DNA from: Verrucomicrobiota bacterium
GTDB lineage: Bacteria > Verrucomicrobiota > Verrucomicrobiia > Opitutales > Seribacteraceae
Assembly: GCA_014382645.1 (NCBI GenBank)
Contig: JACNJI010000336.1
Span: forward strand, 1 to 9,274
Direction of reading: 5' to 3'
Length of the DNA stretch: 9,274 bases
Below the pieces are notes generated by a model. It made no database searches. It was not told where the DNA came from and saw only the letters and a program-made list of their open reading frames with translations. Of this stretch, positions 1-5,432 are shown in pieces. A program made the position numbers and the translations under genes. The first letter of the stretch is position 1; each line of letters starts with the position of its first letter.

Positions 1-117
1 GTATTCCGCCTCGCGGTATTTGCCCTTGCCGTAACAGTCTCGCGCTACTTGGTAAAGGGTATCAACAGATCGAGGTCCATATATGCTAGAGTCAGTCACC
101 TTCCAAAAATTATTCAT
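1..117 (-). CDS. TPR-like protein, N-terminal fragment (runs off window)
   Basis: An open frame of 39 codons starts with ATG at 117-115 and continues past the window edge. A purine-rich stretch (AAAGGGGG, 123-130) about 5 nt before the ATG is a good ribosome binding site, which supports the start. The visible peptide begins MNNFWKVTDSS and continues with the segment LYQVARDCYGKGKYREAEY (residues 21-39). The spacing of L, A, Y, G, Y and A in this segment matches helix A and the turn of a tetratricopeptide repeat. I infer a TPR protein, probably a protein-interaction scaffold. There is no signal peptide in the visible part, so it is probably cytoplasmic. Only one repeat is visible, so the assignment is tentative. 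It is the first gene after the tRNA-Phe on this strand, 347 bp downstream of it. Confidence 0.6.
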   Translation of the reverse strand, partial: MNNFWKVTDSSIYGPRSVDTLYQVARDCYGKGKYREAEY

Positions 118-163
118 CTCCGCCCCCTTTGGTCAATAATCACTTTACCCCCCTTATCGGTTC

Positions 164-189
164 CTCCTAGCCAGAAGAGCCGCTAGGAG
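164..189. repeat. Perfect 8-bp inverted repeat (possible leader hairpin)
   Basis: CTCCTAGC (164-171) and GCTAGGAG (182-189) are exact reverse complements separated by a 10-nt loop. The structure lies 47 bp upstream of the start codon at 117, so it would fall in the 5' leader of that gene or overlap an operator. It has no T-run on either side, so it is not a typical intrinsic terminator. Function unknown. Confidence 0.55.
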
Positions 190-393
190 ACCCCCGCCCC
201 TCGCTTTTCCCTTACACAATTAATTTTTTAGTGTATCCGGTACGTTTGCGAGCATGTTGACGCCTCGATTATATATGGTCTGGTATTGAATTAAACAGAG
301 TCCTTAGAGCGCCTCATCCTTTATCTTTTGGGGGTGGGGCGTTCGCTTTTAAAAGAATCTCGCTAGTGCCAAAGTGCGAAATGAAGGGGCGTA

Positions 394-415
394 ATTGCCA
401 CCAAATTGCCACCAA
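394..415. repeat. Tandem 11-bp direct repeat, 2 perfect copies
   Basis: ATTGCCACCAA occurs twice back to back (394-404 and 405-415). The core GCCACCA equals the last seven bases of the neighbouring tRNA gene read on its own strand, so relative to the tRNA the two copies are inverted. On a minus-strand transcript each copy reads TTGGTGGC and could pair with the tRNA 3' end. It could also be a remnant of recombination beside the tRNA, or chance. Confidence 0.6.
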
Positions 416-464
416 GAGAGATTTCCGGAACCTTTAATTTTCCCCTAAGTCGCTGACCTTCAAA

Positions 465-540
<76 letters not shown>

Positions 541-869
541 TCGTGGAAAAGAAAGGCCGAAATAAAACGTCAGAGGCTTGCTTGGTCAATGGGAAATATT
601 GCCTGGCGTCGCTTACTTTTGAGGTTGGGCTCTGTAATCGGGAAGGGAGGGTCTCTGTTGAATCGGGTGGAGAGGGCTATTTAGGTTTGTCGGGTCGGTT
701 GGATCATTCGTTGCCCTCTCGGCGGTTATGCACGAGGAAGATATCCCGACTATCAAAGATGCAAGCAGAAGGAGAAGTTTCGTTTTCATCTATTAATGCT
801 TTAGCAGGTTTTGAGAAAAGTCAAAATACGACCTTAGGGTCTGTTGGCTCTTTCCCTATATTCAAAAGA
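541..869. other. Intergenic stretch, tRNA promoter only
   Basis: Apart from the tRNA promoter at 561-589 I find nothing coding here. A plus-strand open frame covers most of it (543-905). It starts three bases from the tRNA, overlaps the tRNA promoter, ends inside the terminator hairpin and has a protein with no recognisable features, so I do not accept it. Confidence 0.6.
561..589 (-). promoter_or_regulatory. Sigma70-type promoter of tRNA-Phe
   Basis: On the minus strand TTGACC (589-584; five of six match to TTGACA) is followed after exactly 17 bp by TTTATT (566-561; four of six match to TATAAT). The expected transcription start is near 554, which leaves a leader of about 14 nt before the mature tRNA 5' end at 540. 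Position and spacing fit a tRNA promoter well. Confidence 0.6.
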
Positions 870-899
870 AAGTCGCCTCGAAATTACTCGAGGCGACTT
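870..899 (-). terminator. Intrinsic terminator of the CxxC protein gene
   Basis: AAGTCGCCTCG (870-880) and CGAGGCGACTT (889-899) form a perfect 11-bp, GC-rich stem with an 8-nt loop. On the minus strand the stem is followed by TCTTTTGAA, a short U-run. It begins 24 nt after the stop codon of the minus-strand gene ending at 924. The T-tract is short, so termination may be imperfect, but the stem is very stable. Confidence 0.8.
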
Positions 900-923
900 C
901 GTTAAAAGGTGCTTTAGGAGGAG

Positions 924-1290
924 CTATTCCTTTAGGGCGATGCTAGTGACCTTGAGCTCATAGTTTTCGCCGACCTTCTTGGCTTGGCCCACGGCTTCGG
1001 CTTTTTTGGCCTTGGGGTTTTCCTTGGCGAAAGCCTTGGCTTTTTTTCCTTTGAGAAAATAGAGTGCTTTTTCAGTTTTGAGTACAGCTGCGCAGGAATC
1101 TCCTATCTTGAAGTCGCAGTGGGCGCACTTGAGTTCGCCAGTTACCGTCACTTTAGCAGATTTGCCTTTCTTTTTCCCTTTTTCGGCCTTTTCGGCTTTG
1201 GCGGGCTTTTCGGAATCGGCGGCCTTCTTCTTGTCGGCATAGGAACCGAGAGCGAGAAGCGAACTAGTTAGTATCGCGAGAATTAGTTTT
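924..1290 (-). pseudogene. Secreted CxxC protein, DUF6370-like, start removed by IS
   Basis: The open frame runs from the IS boundary at 1290 to a stop at 924 and encodes 121 residues without any ATG, GTG or TTG at its beginning. Its first residues, KLILAILTSSLLALGSYA, are the hydrophobic core and cleavage region of a signal peptide, so only the first few codons and the ribosome binding site are missing. A lysine/alanine-rich linker follows (about residues 18-46). The mature domain has a CAHC motif (residues 55-58), another Cys at 66, then a short beta-rich segment ending near ITSI-like strands. The pattern of a CxxC followed by a third Cys and a YFLKGK segment resembles DUF6370-like small periplasmic proteins of PVC bacteria and Bacteroidetes, whose function is unknown. 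A GTG at 1151 could start a shorter cytoplasmic product, but this would discard the signal peptide. I infer a recently inactivated gene; the rest of its frame is undamaged. Confidence 0.75.
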
Positions 1291-1308
1291 GGGGCTGAAG
1301 TAGCTAAG
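1291..1308 (+). repeat. IS terminal inverted repeat (transposase 3' side)
   Basis: GGGGCTGAAGTAGCTAAG, exact reverse complement of 1993-2010. Identity stops after 18 bp: the next inner bases differ between the two ends. The transposase stop codon is only 2 bp inside this repeat. Confidence 0.92.
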
Positions 1309-1310
1309 GG

Positions 1311-1964
1311 TTAGTGCTTTGACTTGGAATGCCAGTATTTAAGCTGTTTGTATAGGTTTTGATGGTTGCCTCCATTGAAGCGCCATTCGCACTCCTTGAG
1401 AAACCAATGAAAATTGTTCGGTTTGATGCCATTGAATCTTCGCAGATGTCGTTTGGCTTGGTTCCAAAAGTTTTCGATCCCGTTGATGTGATTTCCCCTG
1501 TCGGCGAAGAGCTTGGAATGATTGATGCGCATGTGATGAAATTCTGTGACGTCGAGTGCATTGTACGCCCTGAAAGTGTCGGTGTAAACAATGCTGTCCG
1601 GAGTGACTCTCTCTTCAATGATCGGGAGCAAGGTTTCGGTTCTTGCGTTAGGCACGATGGCAGTAAAAACCTTCCCGCCCCGCTTAAGCAAGCCGAATAC
1701 GGCCACTTTGCCAGCTGCTCCTCTGCCTCGTTTCCCTTTTCGAATTCCACCGAAATAACTCTCATCAGCCTCGACCTCCCCATTCAATTCGTAGCTGGGA
1801 AGTTGAGAGGATATGAGAAATCTCAGCCTCATGTAGAAACGAATGGCCGTGTTGGGTTGGACACCAATAATCTCGGCAGCAGCTCTTGCCGTCGTCCCGG
1901 CTACAAAGTGCTCCAAAAGCCTGTTTTGTCTTCTTGGCGAAAGACGACTTTTTCTTATGTACAT
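1311..1964 (-). CDS. IS1595-family (IS1016-type) DDE transposase
   Basis: This 217-aa protein catalyses cut-and-paste or copy movement of the surrounding element. It is the normal length for the IS1016 group, which lacks the N-terminal zinc ribbon of other IS1595 members. Residues 24-46 look like a helix-turn-helix (TARAAAEIIGVQPNTA). The catalytic domain shows the family hallmarks: EADESYFGG with D67, then KGKRGRGAAGKVAVFGLLKR, VYTD with D129, and HINGIENFWNQAKRHL with E164. D67, D129 and E164 are the expected DDE triad. The C-terminal KECEWRFN motif is also typical. No frameshift or internal stop is present, so it is probably active. The ATG at 1964 is the only reasonable start in the frame, because an in-frame stop lies just upstream. 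There is no ribosome binding site. A TATAAT at 1977-1972 suggests transcription may begin at or near the start codon. Confidence 0.93.
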   Translation of the reverse strand: MYIRKSRLSPRRQNRLLEHFVAGTTARAAAEIIGVQPNTAIRFYMRLRFLISSQLPSYELNGEVEADESYFGGIRKGKRGRGAAGKVAVFGLLKRGGKVFTAIVPNARTETLLPIIEERVTPDSIVYTDTFRAYNALDVTEFHHMRINHSKLFADRGNHINGIENFWNQAKRHLRRFNGIKPNNFHWFLKECEWRFNGGNHQNLYKQLKYWHSKSKH

Positions 1965-1971
1965 AATTCGA

Positions 1972-1977
1972 ATTATA
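1972..1977 (-). promoter_or_regulatory. Possible -10 box of the transposase
   Basis: A perfect TATAAT on the minus strand lies 7 nt before the transposase ATG, so a start site at normal distance would fall on the start codon and give a leaderless mRNA. No -35 hexamer is visible 16-18 bp upstream, inside the terminal repeat. It could be chance in an AT-rich stretch. Confidence 0.35.
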
Positions 1978-1992
1978 GACTGCTTTCATTGT

Positions 1993-2010
1993 CTTAGCTA
2001 CTTCAGCCCC
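1993..2010 (-). repeat. IS terminal inverted repeat (transposase 5' side)
   Basis: CTTAGCTACTTCAGCCCC on the plus strand, the exact reverse complement of 1291-1308. It marks the other end of the element, and the membrane protein gene is cut at its outer border. Confidence 0.92.
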
Positions 2011-2191
2011 AAAAAGAAATTCCGCCCATGGCGAGCAAGGCATATCCAGCAGTTACGACCGCATCCTCATAACCTAGCCCACGATGCGGAGAAATGGCTT
2101 CGATCAAGCCTCCCATACCCAAGCAAAGGGCTCCGGAGAAAATCACCACTGAACAGGCTAGTAGAACCATTCCGTGATTCGTATTTTTCAT
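2011..2191 (-). pseudogene. Small membrane protein, 3' end removed by IS
   Basis: ATG at 2191 opens a frame only 5 bp after the stop of the preceding esterase gene, so it was probably the last gene, or a later gene, of the operon. Sixty native codons remain up to 2011. Beyond that the frame enters the IS and stops after two foreign codons (TGA at 2005-2003). The remaining peptide has a hydrophobic segment at about residues 8-31 (MVLLACSVVIFSGALCLGMG...) and another at about 45-60 (VVTAGYALLAMGGISF). The loop between them is short and polar (SPHRGLGYED). It is probably an inner-membrane protein with at least two spans. I do not recognise the family. There is no clear ribosome binding site, so translation may have been coupled to the upstream gene. 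The original length cannot be known from this window. Confidence 0.6.
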
Positions 2192-2196
2192 CTAAT

Positions 2197-3591
2197 CTAT
2201 TTGAGCAGTTCAACCATGGCTTCACCCATGCCGAGACCGACGTCCATGTAGGTCTGGGCGTTCCCGTTATAGTGACTGTTGGAGGCTCCGCCCTGGCTGA
2301 GCGGGTGGGTGTAAACGGTGGACACGTTACCCTTGAACTCGGGGTACTTTCCAGTCGTTCCGTCGACTGCAAGCTGAGCATCCAAGATTAATTTGTCATT
2401 ACTGGTCGGGGCGTCCTTCGCGGTTTGCCCAAGGGTAGCCACAACGAACTTGGCTTTCGGAGCCTTGAATTCCTGGCGTAAAGTCTTGATCAAACGAACG
2501 AGGTTTTTCTCGTACTGAAAAGCGTGGCCATCGTTGTAGCGGTCCTTGTCGCCCTGCCACCAGGCAAAGCCCTCGATCTTGTAGCCTTGTCCCTTCCAAT
2601 GCGGAAACTCCTTGTCGAAATTGTTGAGTACCTCATGCGCGGCCCCGAAGCAATCATCGTACTGCTTGCCGGCATACCAGTTGATGGGATCGGGTTTGGT
2701 ATCTTTGTCCCAGGAGAGGGGAGACTCCTTGTATCCCGCGTAGATCTTTCCGCCGTATTCGAAGCGCTTGCTTCCGGGGGTAAGAAAGTCCCAAGAGAGC
2801 GAGCGGTTGCCCTGCGATGTCTTGAGGATGAGAACCGGTTCCTCAATGTGGTTGCCGACGGCATGCCCGAAACCAAGTTCCGGACCGATCCTTCCTCCGG
2901 CGACTCCGAGAGGTCGGTTGCCCGTCGCCGTCACCACGCCGCGGTACCAGACGTCGTCGCGGGCCTTCCATTGCCTGTTCTCATCAATCAGGTAGGGGTA
3001 CATGCCTTTGAATTTTACCATAGTCGAGAGGGCGCCCGACACATCCAGGCGAACGATCCAGCCCAGACCATTGGCCTGCCTATTGAAGTAAGTGACCTTA
3101 AAAGGAACCTTCTTGCCACCTTCCAGTTTGATTTCCGTGCGGAGGGAATCCTGTCCGGCTTCCTGTCGGTGAACTTCCTTCCCGTCGACTTCCATGACAT
3201 TGTAGGTCGATCCCCCGTAACCGGGACGGAACTCGTAGATACCCGTCTCCTTGACCTGGACAAATCCACGGGTGATTTGCGCGCCACCGCCCGGATAGGG
3301 CGTGGGCCGCACGCCGCCGAATGCCTCAAGCTTCAAGGACTTGGTCGGTTCCATGGAGTCGTAGTCTGCTTCAGGATCATAGTCCCCTTTGTAGACCGAT
3401 AGCACCGGGTCGATGAACTGGTTTCCCCAGCGACTGCTGCCACCGTCCACCTTGCCGGCTCCAACCATATTGGACTGGCCGGAAAGAATGAAGACCTTAA
3501 CGGGCTTGCCGGAGGCGACCGATTCGAAACCAAGGAAGAACCCCAGCAGGGTTATCCAAGTTGTGAAGCGGTAGGAGAGAGGAATCGCCAT
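2197..3591 (-). CDS. Secreted SGNH esterase (SASA/DUF303 type) with PA14-like insert
   Basis: The predicted product is a 464-aa exported carbohydrate esterase, probably removing acetyl groups from a polysaccharide; the substrate is unknown. The chosen start, ATG at 3591, has AAGGA at 3604-3600, 8 nt away, and leads straight into a signal peptide (residues 1-27). A start 54 nt further upstream would overlap the previous gene. Visible family motifs are VFILSGQSNM with catalytic Ser40, GGRIGPELGFG, the oxyanion-type QGN (N262), WWQGDKDRYN (about 344-353), and a C-terminal SHYNGN with the likely catalytic His440. The usual DxxH arrangement before that His is not obvious. Residues about 51-188 are an insertion absent from the paralogue at 4332-5369. 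It contains VQVKETGIYEFRPGYGG and VMEVDGKEV, the signature style of a PA14-type beta-sandwich that binds sugars. It lies 25 bp after the 226-aa protein gene and 5 bp before the truncated membrane protein gene. Confidence 0.88.
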   Translation of the reverse strand: MAIPLSYRFTTWITLLGFFLGFESVASGKPVKVFILSGQSNMVGAGKVDGGSSRWGNQFIDPVLSVYKGDYDPEADYDSMEPTKSLKLEAFGGVRPTPYPGGGAQITRGFVQVKETGIYEFRPGYGGSTYNVMEVDGKEVHRQEAGQDSLRTEIKLEGGKKVPFKVTYFNRQANGLGWIVRLDVSGALSTMVKFKGMYPYLIDENRQWKARDDVWYRGVVTATGNRPLGVAGGRIGPELGFGHAVGNHIEEPVLILKTSQGNRSLSWDFLTPGSKRFEYGGKIYAGYKESPLSWDKDTKPDPINWYAGKQYDDCFGAAHEVLNNFDKEFPHWKGQGYKIEGFAWWQGDKDRYNDGHAFQYEKNLVRLIKTLRQEFKAPKAKFVVATLGQTAKDAPTSNDKLILDAQLAVDGTTGKYPEFKGNVSTVYTHPLSQGGASNSHYNGNAQTYMDVGLGMGEAMVELLK

Positions 3592-3616
3592 GAAGTAAGT
3601 CCTTCGTCGATTATAT

Positions 3617-4297
3617 CTAAGCTCCCGAAACCTTTGATTTCCCAATGAGCTCCTTGATTCGATCTACGAACTGCCGGTCCCCCTCGATCGTGATCTTTAG
3701 AGAAGAGAATTCCTCGGAGAACTTTAACCGTACTTCTTGAATCCCGTTTTCAAAGGCGGACTTGATGGTTTTCAACTCATTGAACGAGGAACTGGATCGA
3801 CTCAAGGAGGTCATGGTCTTGCCTAGTTCTTCCTCAAGAAGGGAAAACTCGGTTTCTCGGAAGGCGGAGTAAGTTTTCGTTTCGGCGATCAGCTCAAGGC
3901 GGTTCAAAGACAGGCTGACGCCGGTAATTTCATGCACTTTTGCGATAGCCTTCTCGACAAAACCCTTTGTTCCCTTGATGCGGTAGTCGGCAGTTTCCGG
4001 AGTCGCTCCGGAAAGAAAGACCGCCGTATTGCTTCCCGAGCCGGATACCCTGACCGTTTCTTTGCCATTGGCCTTCAAGTAGCTCCTGCTCACTCCACTG
4101 TTTCCGGCTGGTATCTTCTCCTTGATTTTTTCCATGTCACCGGGAGAAACGGCGACAACACCCGTCGCCGCCTCCATCTCGATGATTCCATCCACGGGAT
4201 TGGGATCACGCGTACAGGCCGTCCCGATAACCATGGCTAACCCCAGGATGCAAGCAATCAGGGTTTCGACTTTTGCCGATTTGAATTCTTTCATCAT
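3617..4297 (-). CDS. Unrecognised exported protein, possible lipoprotein
   Basis: The 226-aa product starts with a charged N-terminus and a hydrophobic stretch (residues 12-27) ending VIGTAC at Cys28. This looks like a lipoprotein signal, but the residue three before Cys is Gly rather than Leu, so a normal cleaved signal peptide is also possible. After the signal come a mixed beta-type region (about 40-110) and a mainly charged helical region (about 110-226), including a serine run SRSSSSF near 165 and a KITIEGDRQFVDRIKELIG ending. I see no catalytic motif and do not recognise the family. Two ATG codons lie in tandem at 4297 and 4294, and neither has a clear ribosome binding site. The gene sits between the two esterase genes with gaps of 34 and 25 bp, so it is almost certainly co-transcribed with them. 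A role as a partner or anchor of the esterases is a guess from position only. Confidence 0.75.
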   Translation of the reverse strand: MMKEFKSAKVETLIACILGLAMVIGTACTRDPNPVDGIIEMEAATGVVAVSPGDMEKIKEKIPAGNSGVSRSYLKANGKETVRVSGSGSNTAVFLSGATPETADYRIKGTKGFVEKAIAKVHEITGVSLSLNRLELIAETKTYSAFRETEFSLLEEELGKTMTSLSRSSSSFNELKTIKSAFENGIQEVRLKFSEEFSSLKITIEGDRQFVDRIKELIGKSKVSGA

Positions 4298-4331
4298 GCC
4301 GCGTGAAAAATCTAAGCTAGGGCCATTGTCA

Positions 4332-5369
4332 TCACTTCAGAAGCTTAACCATGGCCTTGCCCATGGCCAACCCGACGTTCATGTAGGTCTTGGCATTTCC
4401 ACCATAGTGAGCGTTGGAAGAGGAGCCCATGCTGATCGGGTGGGTGTAAACGGTGGCGGCTTCCCCCTTGTGAGCCTCGCCAAAGGCAAACATGCCGTCG
4501 ATGATGAGCTTCTCGTTGCCGGTAGCCGAGTCCTTGTTGGTCTGACCGAGGGTGGCGACGACCATCTTGGCCTTGGGTGCATTGAATTCCTTGCGGAGAG
4601 CCTTGAATAGTTGGTGGAGGTTCTTTTCGTACACGGCGGAATGAGCGGCGTTGTAACGGTCTTTGTCTCCTTGCCACCAAAGAAAGCCGGCAACTTCGTA
4701 CTCGGATGCGTCCGGGTAATACTTGCTCAGGTTCTTCAGCACGTCCTGGGCCCGGGCCACGTCGCCCAGGTATTGAAGTCCTGCATGCCAAGTATGTTTG
4801 GGCGGAGCGGGTACTTCGCCCTTGGTCCAACTTGCGTGACGGACTTCGTCGTTGTGGGCGGGTGTAACCAAAGTGATCTTCTCCCCGGTCTTCTTGTCGG
4901 TCGTCTCGACTTCGTGGCGGGGACTACCGGGAGGAAGAAGGTCCCAACCGAGGCTACGGTTGCCGATCGAGCTCTTGAGGATAAGCACGGGCGCATCCAA
5001 GGCATCGCCGAGCTGGTGTCCGATTCCGGTCTCAATGCCGATCTTTCCTCCGGAAACGGTTAGCCAGTCGTTGCGCATCTCGCGGGTTTTACCGGGACCT
5101 CCGCTACCCATGACGTGCACGTTGCGGACGTCCTCACGAGTCGTCCACGCCCCTGCCTCATCGACCATGAAGGAGTACAGTTTCTCGTTTTTGACTGCGT
5201 GTTCGAGGGTGCCTTCCTTATCGCCTTTGACCCTCCCCATTTCGAGCGTATTCGACTGGCCCATGATGATGAAGACCTTTACCTTGCCGGGGTTGGCTGC
5301 AAGAGGCAGGGCAAGGGCCATTATCAGGCCGAGCGTGAAAGTGCGTGTGATTGCGCTATGGAGTTTCAT
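4332..5369 (-). CDS. Secreted SGNH esterase (SASA/DUF303 type), paralogue without insert
   Basis: The predicted product is a 345-aa exported esterase of the sialate O-acetylesterase superfamily. The start is ATG at 5369: TAGGA at 5385-5381 lies 11 nt upstream and a signal peptide follows (residues 1-25, ending ALPLAA). A GTG 51 nt upstream is in frame but would put 17 polar residues before the signal. Motifs are VFIIMGQSN with Ser39, GGKIGIETGIG, SIGNRSLGWD (N137), FLWWQGDKDRYN (about 230-241), VVATLGQT, YTHPIS, and AHYGGN with likely catalytic His321. It shares nearly all of these with the 464-aa protein, including the C-terminal pattern TYMNVGLAMGKAMVKLLK, so the two arose by duplication. 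It lacks the PA14-like insert and instead has a loop of about 30 charged residues near 150-185. Gaps are 63 bp to the gene before and 34 bp to the gene after. The acetylated substrate is not indicated. Confidence 0.88.
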   Translation of the reverse strand: MKLHSAITRTFTLGLIMALALPLAANPGKVKVFIIMGQSNTLEMGRVKGDKEGTLEHAVKNEKLYSFMVDEAGAWTTREDVRNVHVMGSGGPGKTREMRNDWLTVSGGKIGIETGIGHQLGDALDAPVLILKSSIGNRSLGWDLLPPGSPRHEVETTDKKTGEKITLVTPAHNDEVRHASWTKGEVPAPPKHTWHAGLQYLGDVARAQDVLKNLSKYYPDASEYEVAGFLWWQGDKDRYNAAHSAVYEKNLHQLFKALRKEFNAPKAKMVVATLGQTNKDSATGNEKLIIDGMFAFGEAHKGEAATVYTHPISMGSSSNAHYGGNAKTYMNVGLAMGKAMVKLLK

Positions 5370-5432
5370 AATTTTTTGTTTCCTAGGTTGATTTGAAATT
5401 GTTTTCGATGGTCCTAGCACGAGGAATTGAAC

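Larger units (their letters stand above)
118..464. other. Non-coding stretch between tRNA-Phe and TPR-like gene
   Basis: No reading frame here looks coding on either strand. The stretch should contain the 3' trailer of the tRNA and the promoter and leader of the minus-strand gene starting at 117. I see a TATAAT-like sequence on the minus strand (about 267-275) but no convincing -35 box at the right distance, so I do not call a promoter. Two repeats in it are listed separately: an inverted repeat at 164-189 and a tandem 11-mer at 394-415. No T-run terminator is evident after the tRNA. Confidence 0.6.
1291..2010 (-). mobile_element. IS1595-family insertion sequence (IS1016 group), complete
   Basis: The 720-bp element is bounded by perfect 18-bp terminal inverted repeats that start GGGGCTG, as is usual for this family. 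It carries one transposase gene on the minus strand, and nothing suggests internal decay. The family makes 8-bp target duplications, but the flanking octamers differ (TTAGTTTT at 1283-1290, AAAAAGAA at 2011-2018). Each end also cuts a different gene. I infer that recombination between two copies, or a deletion next to the element, happened after insertion. The element is oriented with the surrounding genes. Confidence 0.9.

Noticed and set aside
543..905. Plus-strand open frame of 120 codons
   Set aside because: It overlaps the tRNA promoter, ends within the terminator hairpin, starts 3 bp from the tRNA gene and has no protein-like features.
984..1271. Plus-strand frame rich in Phe and Gly
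   Set aside because: It is the complement of the Lys/Ala-rich coding region of the CxxC protein gene; the composition is a mirror effect.
1359..1997. Long plus-strand open frame opposite the transposase
   Set aside because: It is antisense to a well-supported transposase and shows no family motif.
1283..2018. Target site duplication flanking the IS
   Set aside because: The 8 bp on each side are different in direct and inverted orientation, so no duplication can be claimed.
2524..3402. Plus-strand open frame of 292 codons
   Set aside because: It is antisense to the SGNH esterase with conserved catalytic motifs, and arises from the GC-rich codon use of that gene.
3592..3645. Upstream start extending the 464-aa esterase by 18 residues
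   Set aside because: It would overlap the preceding gene by 29 bp and place a charged stretch before the signal peptide. The ATG at 3591 has a good ribosome binding site.
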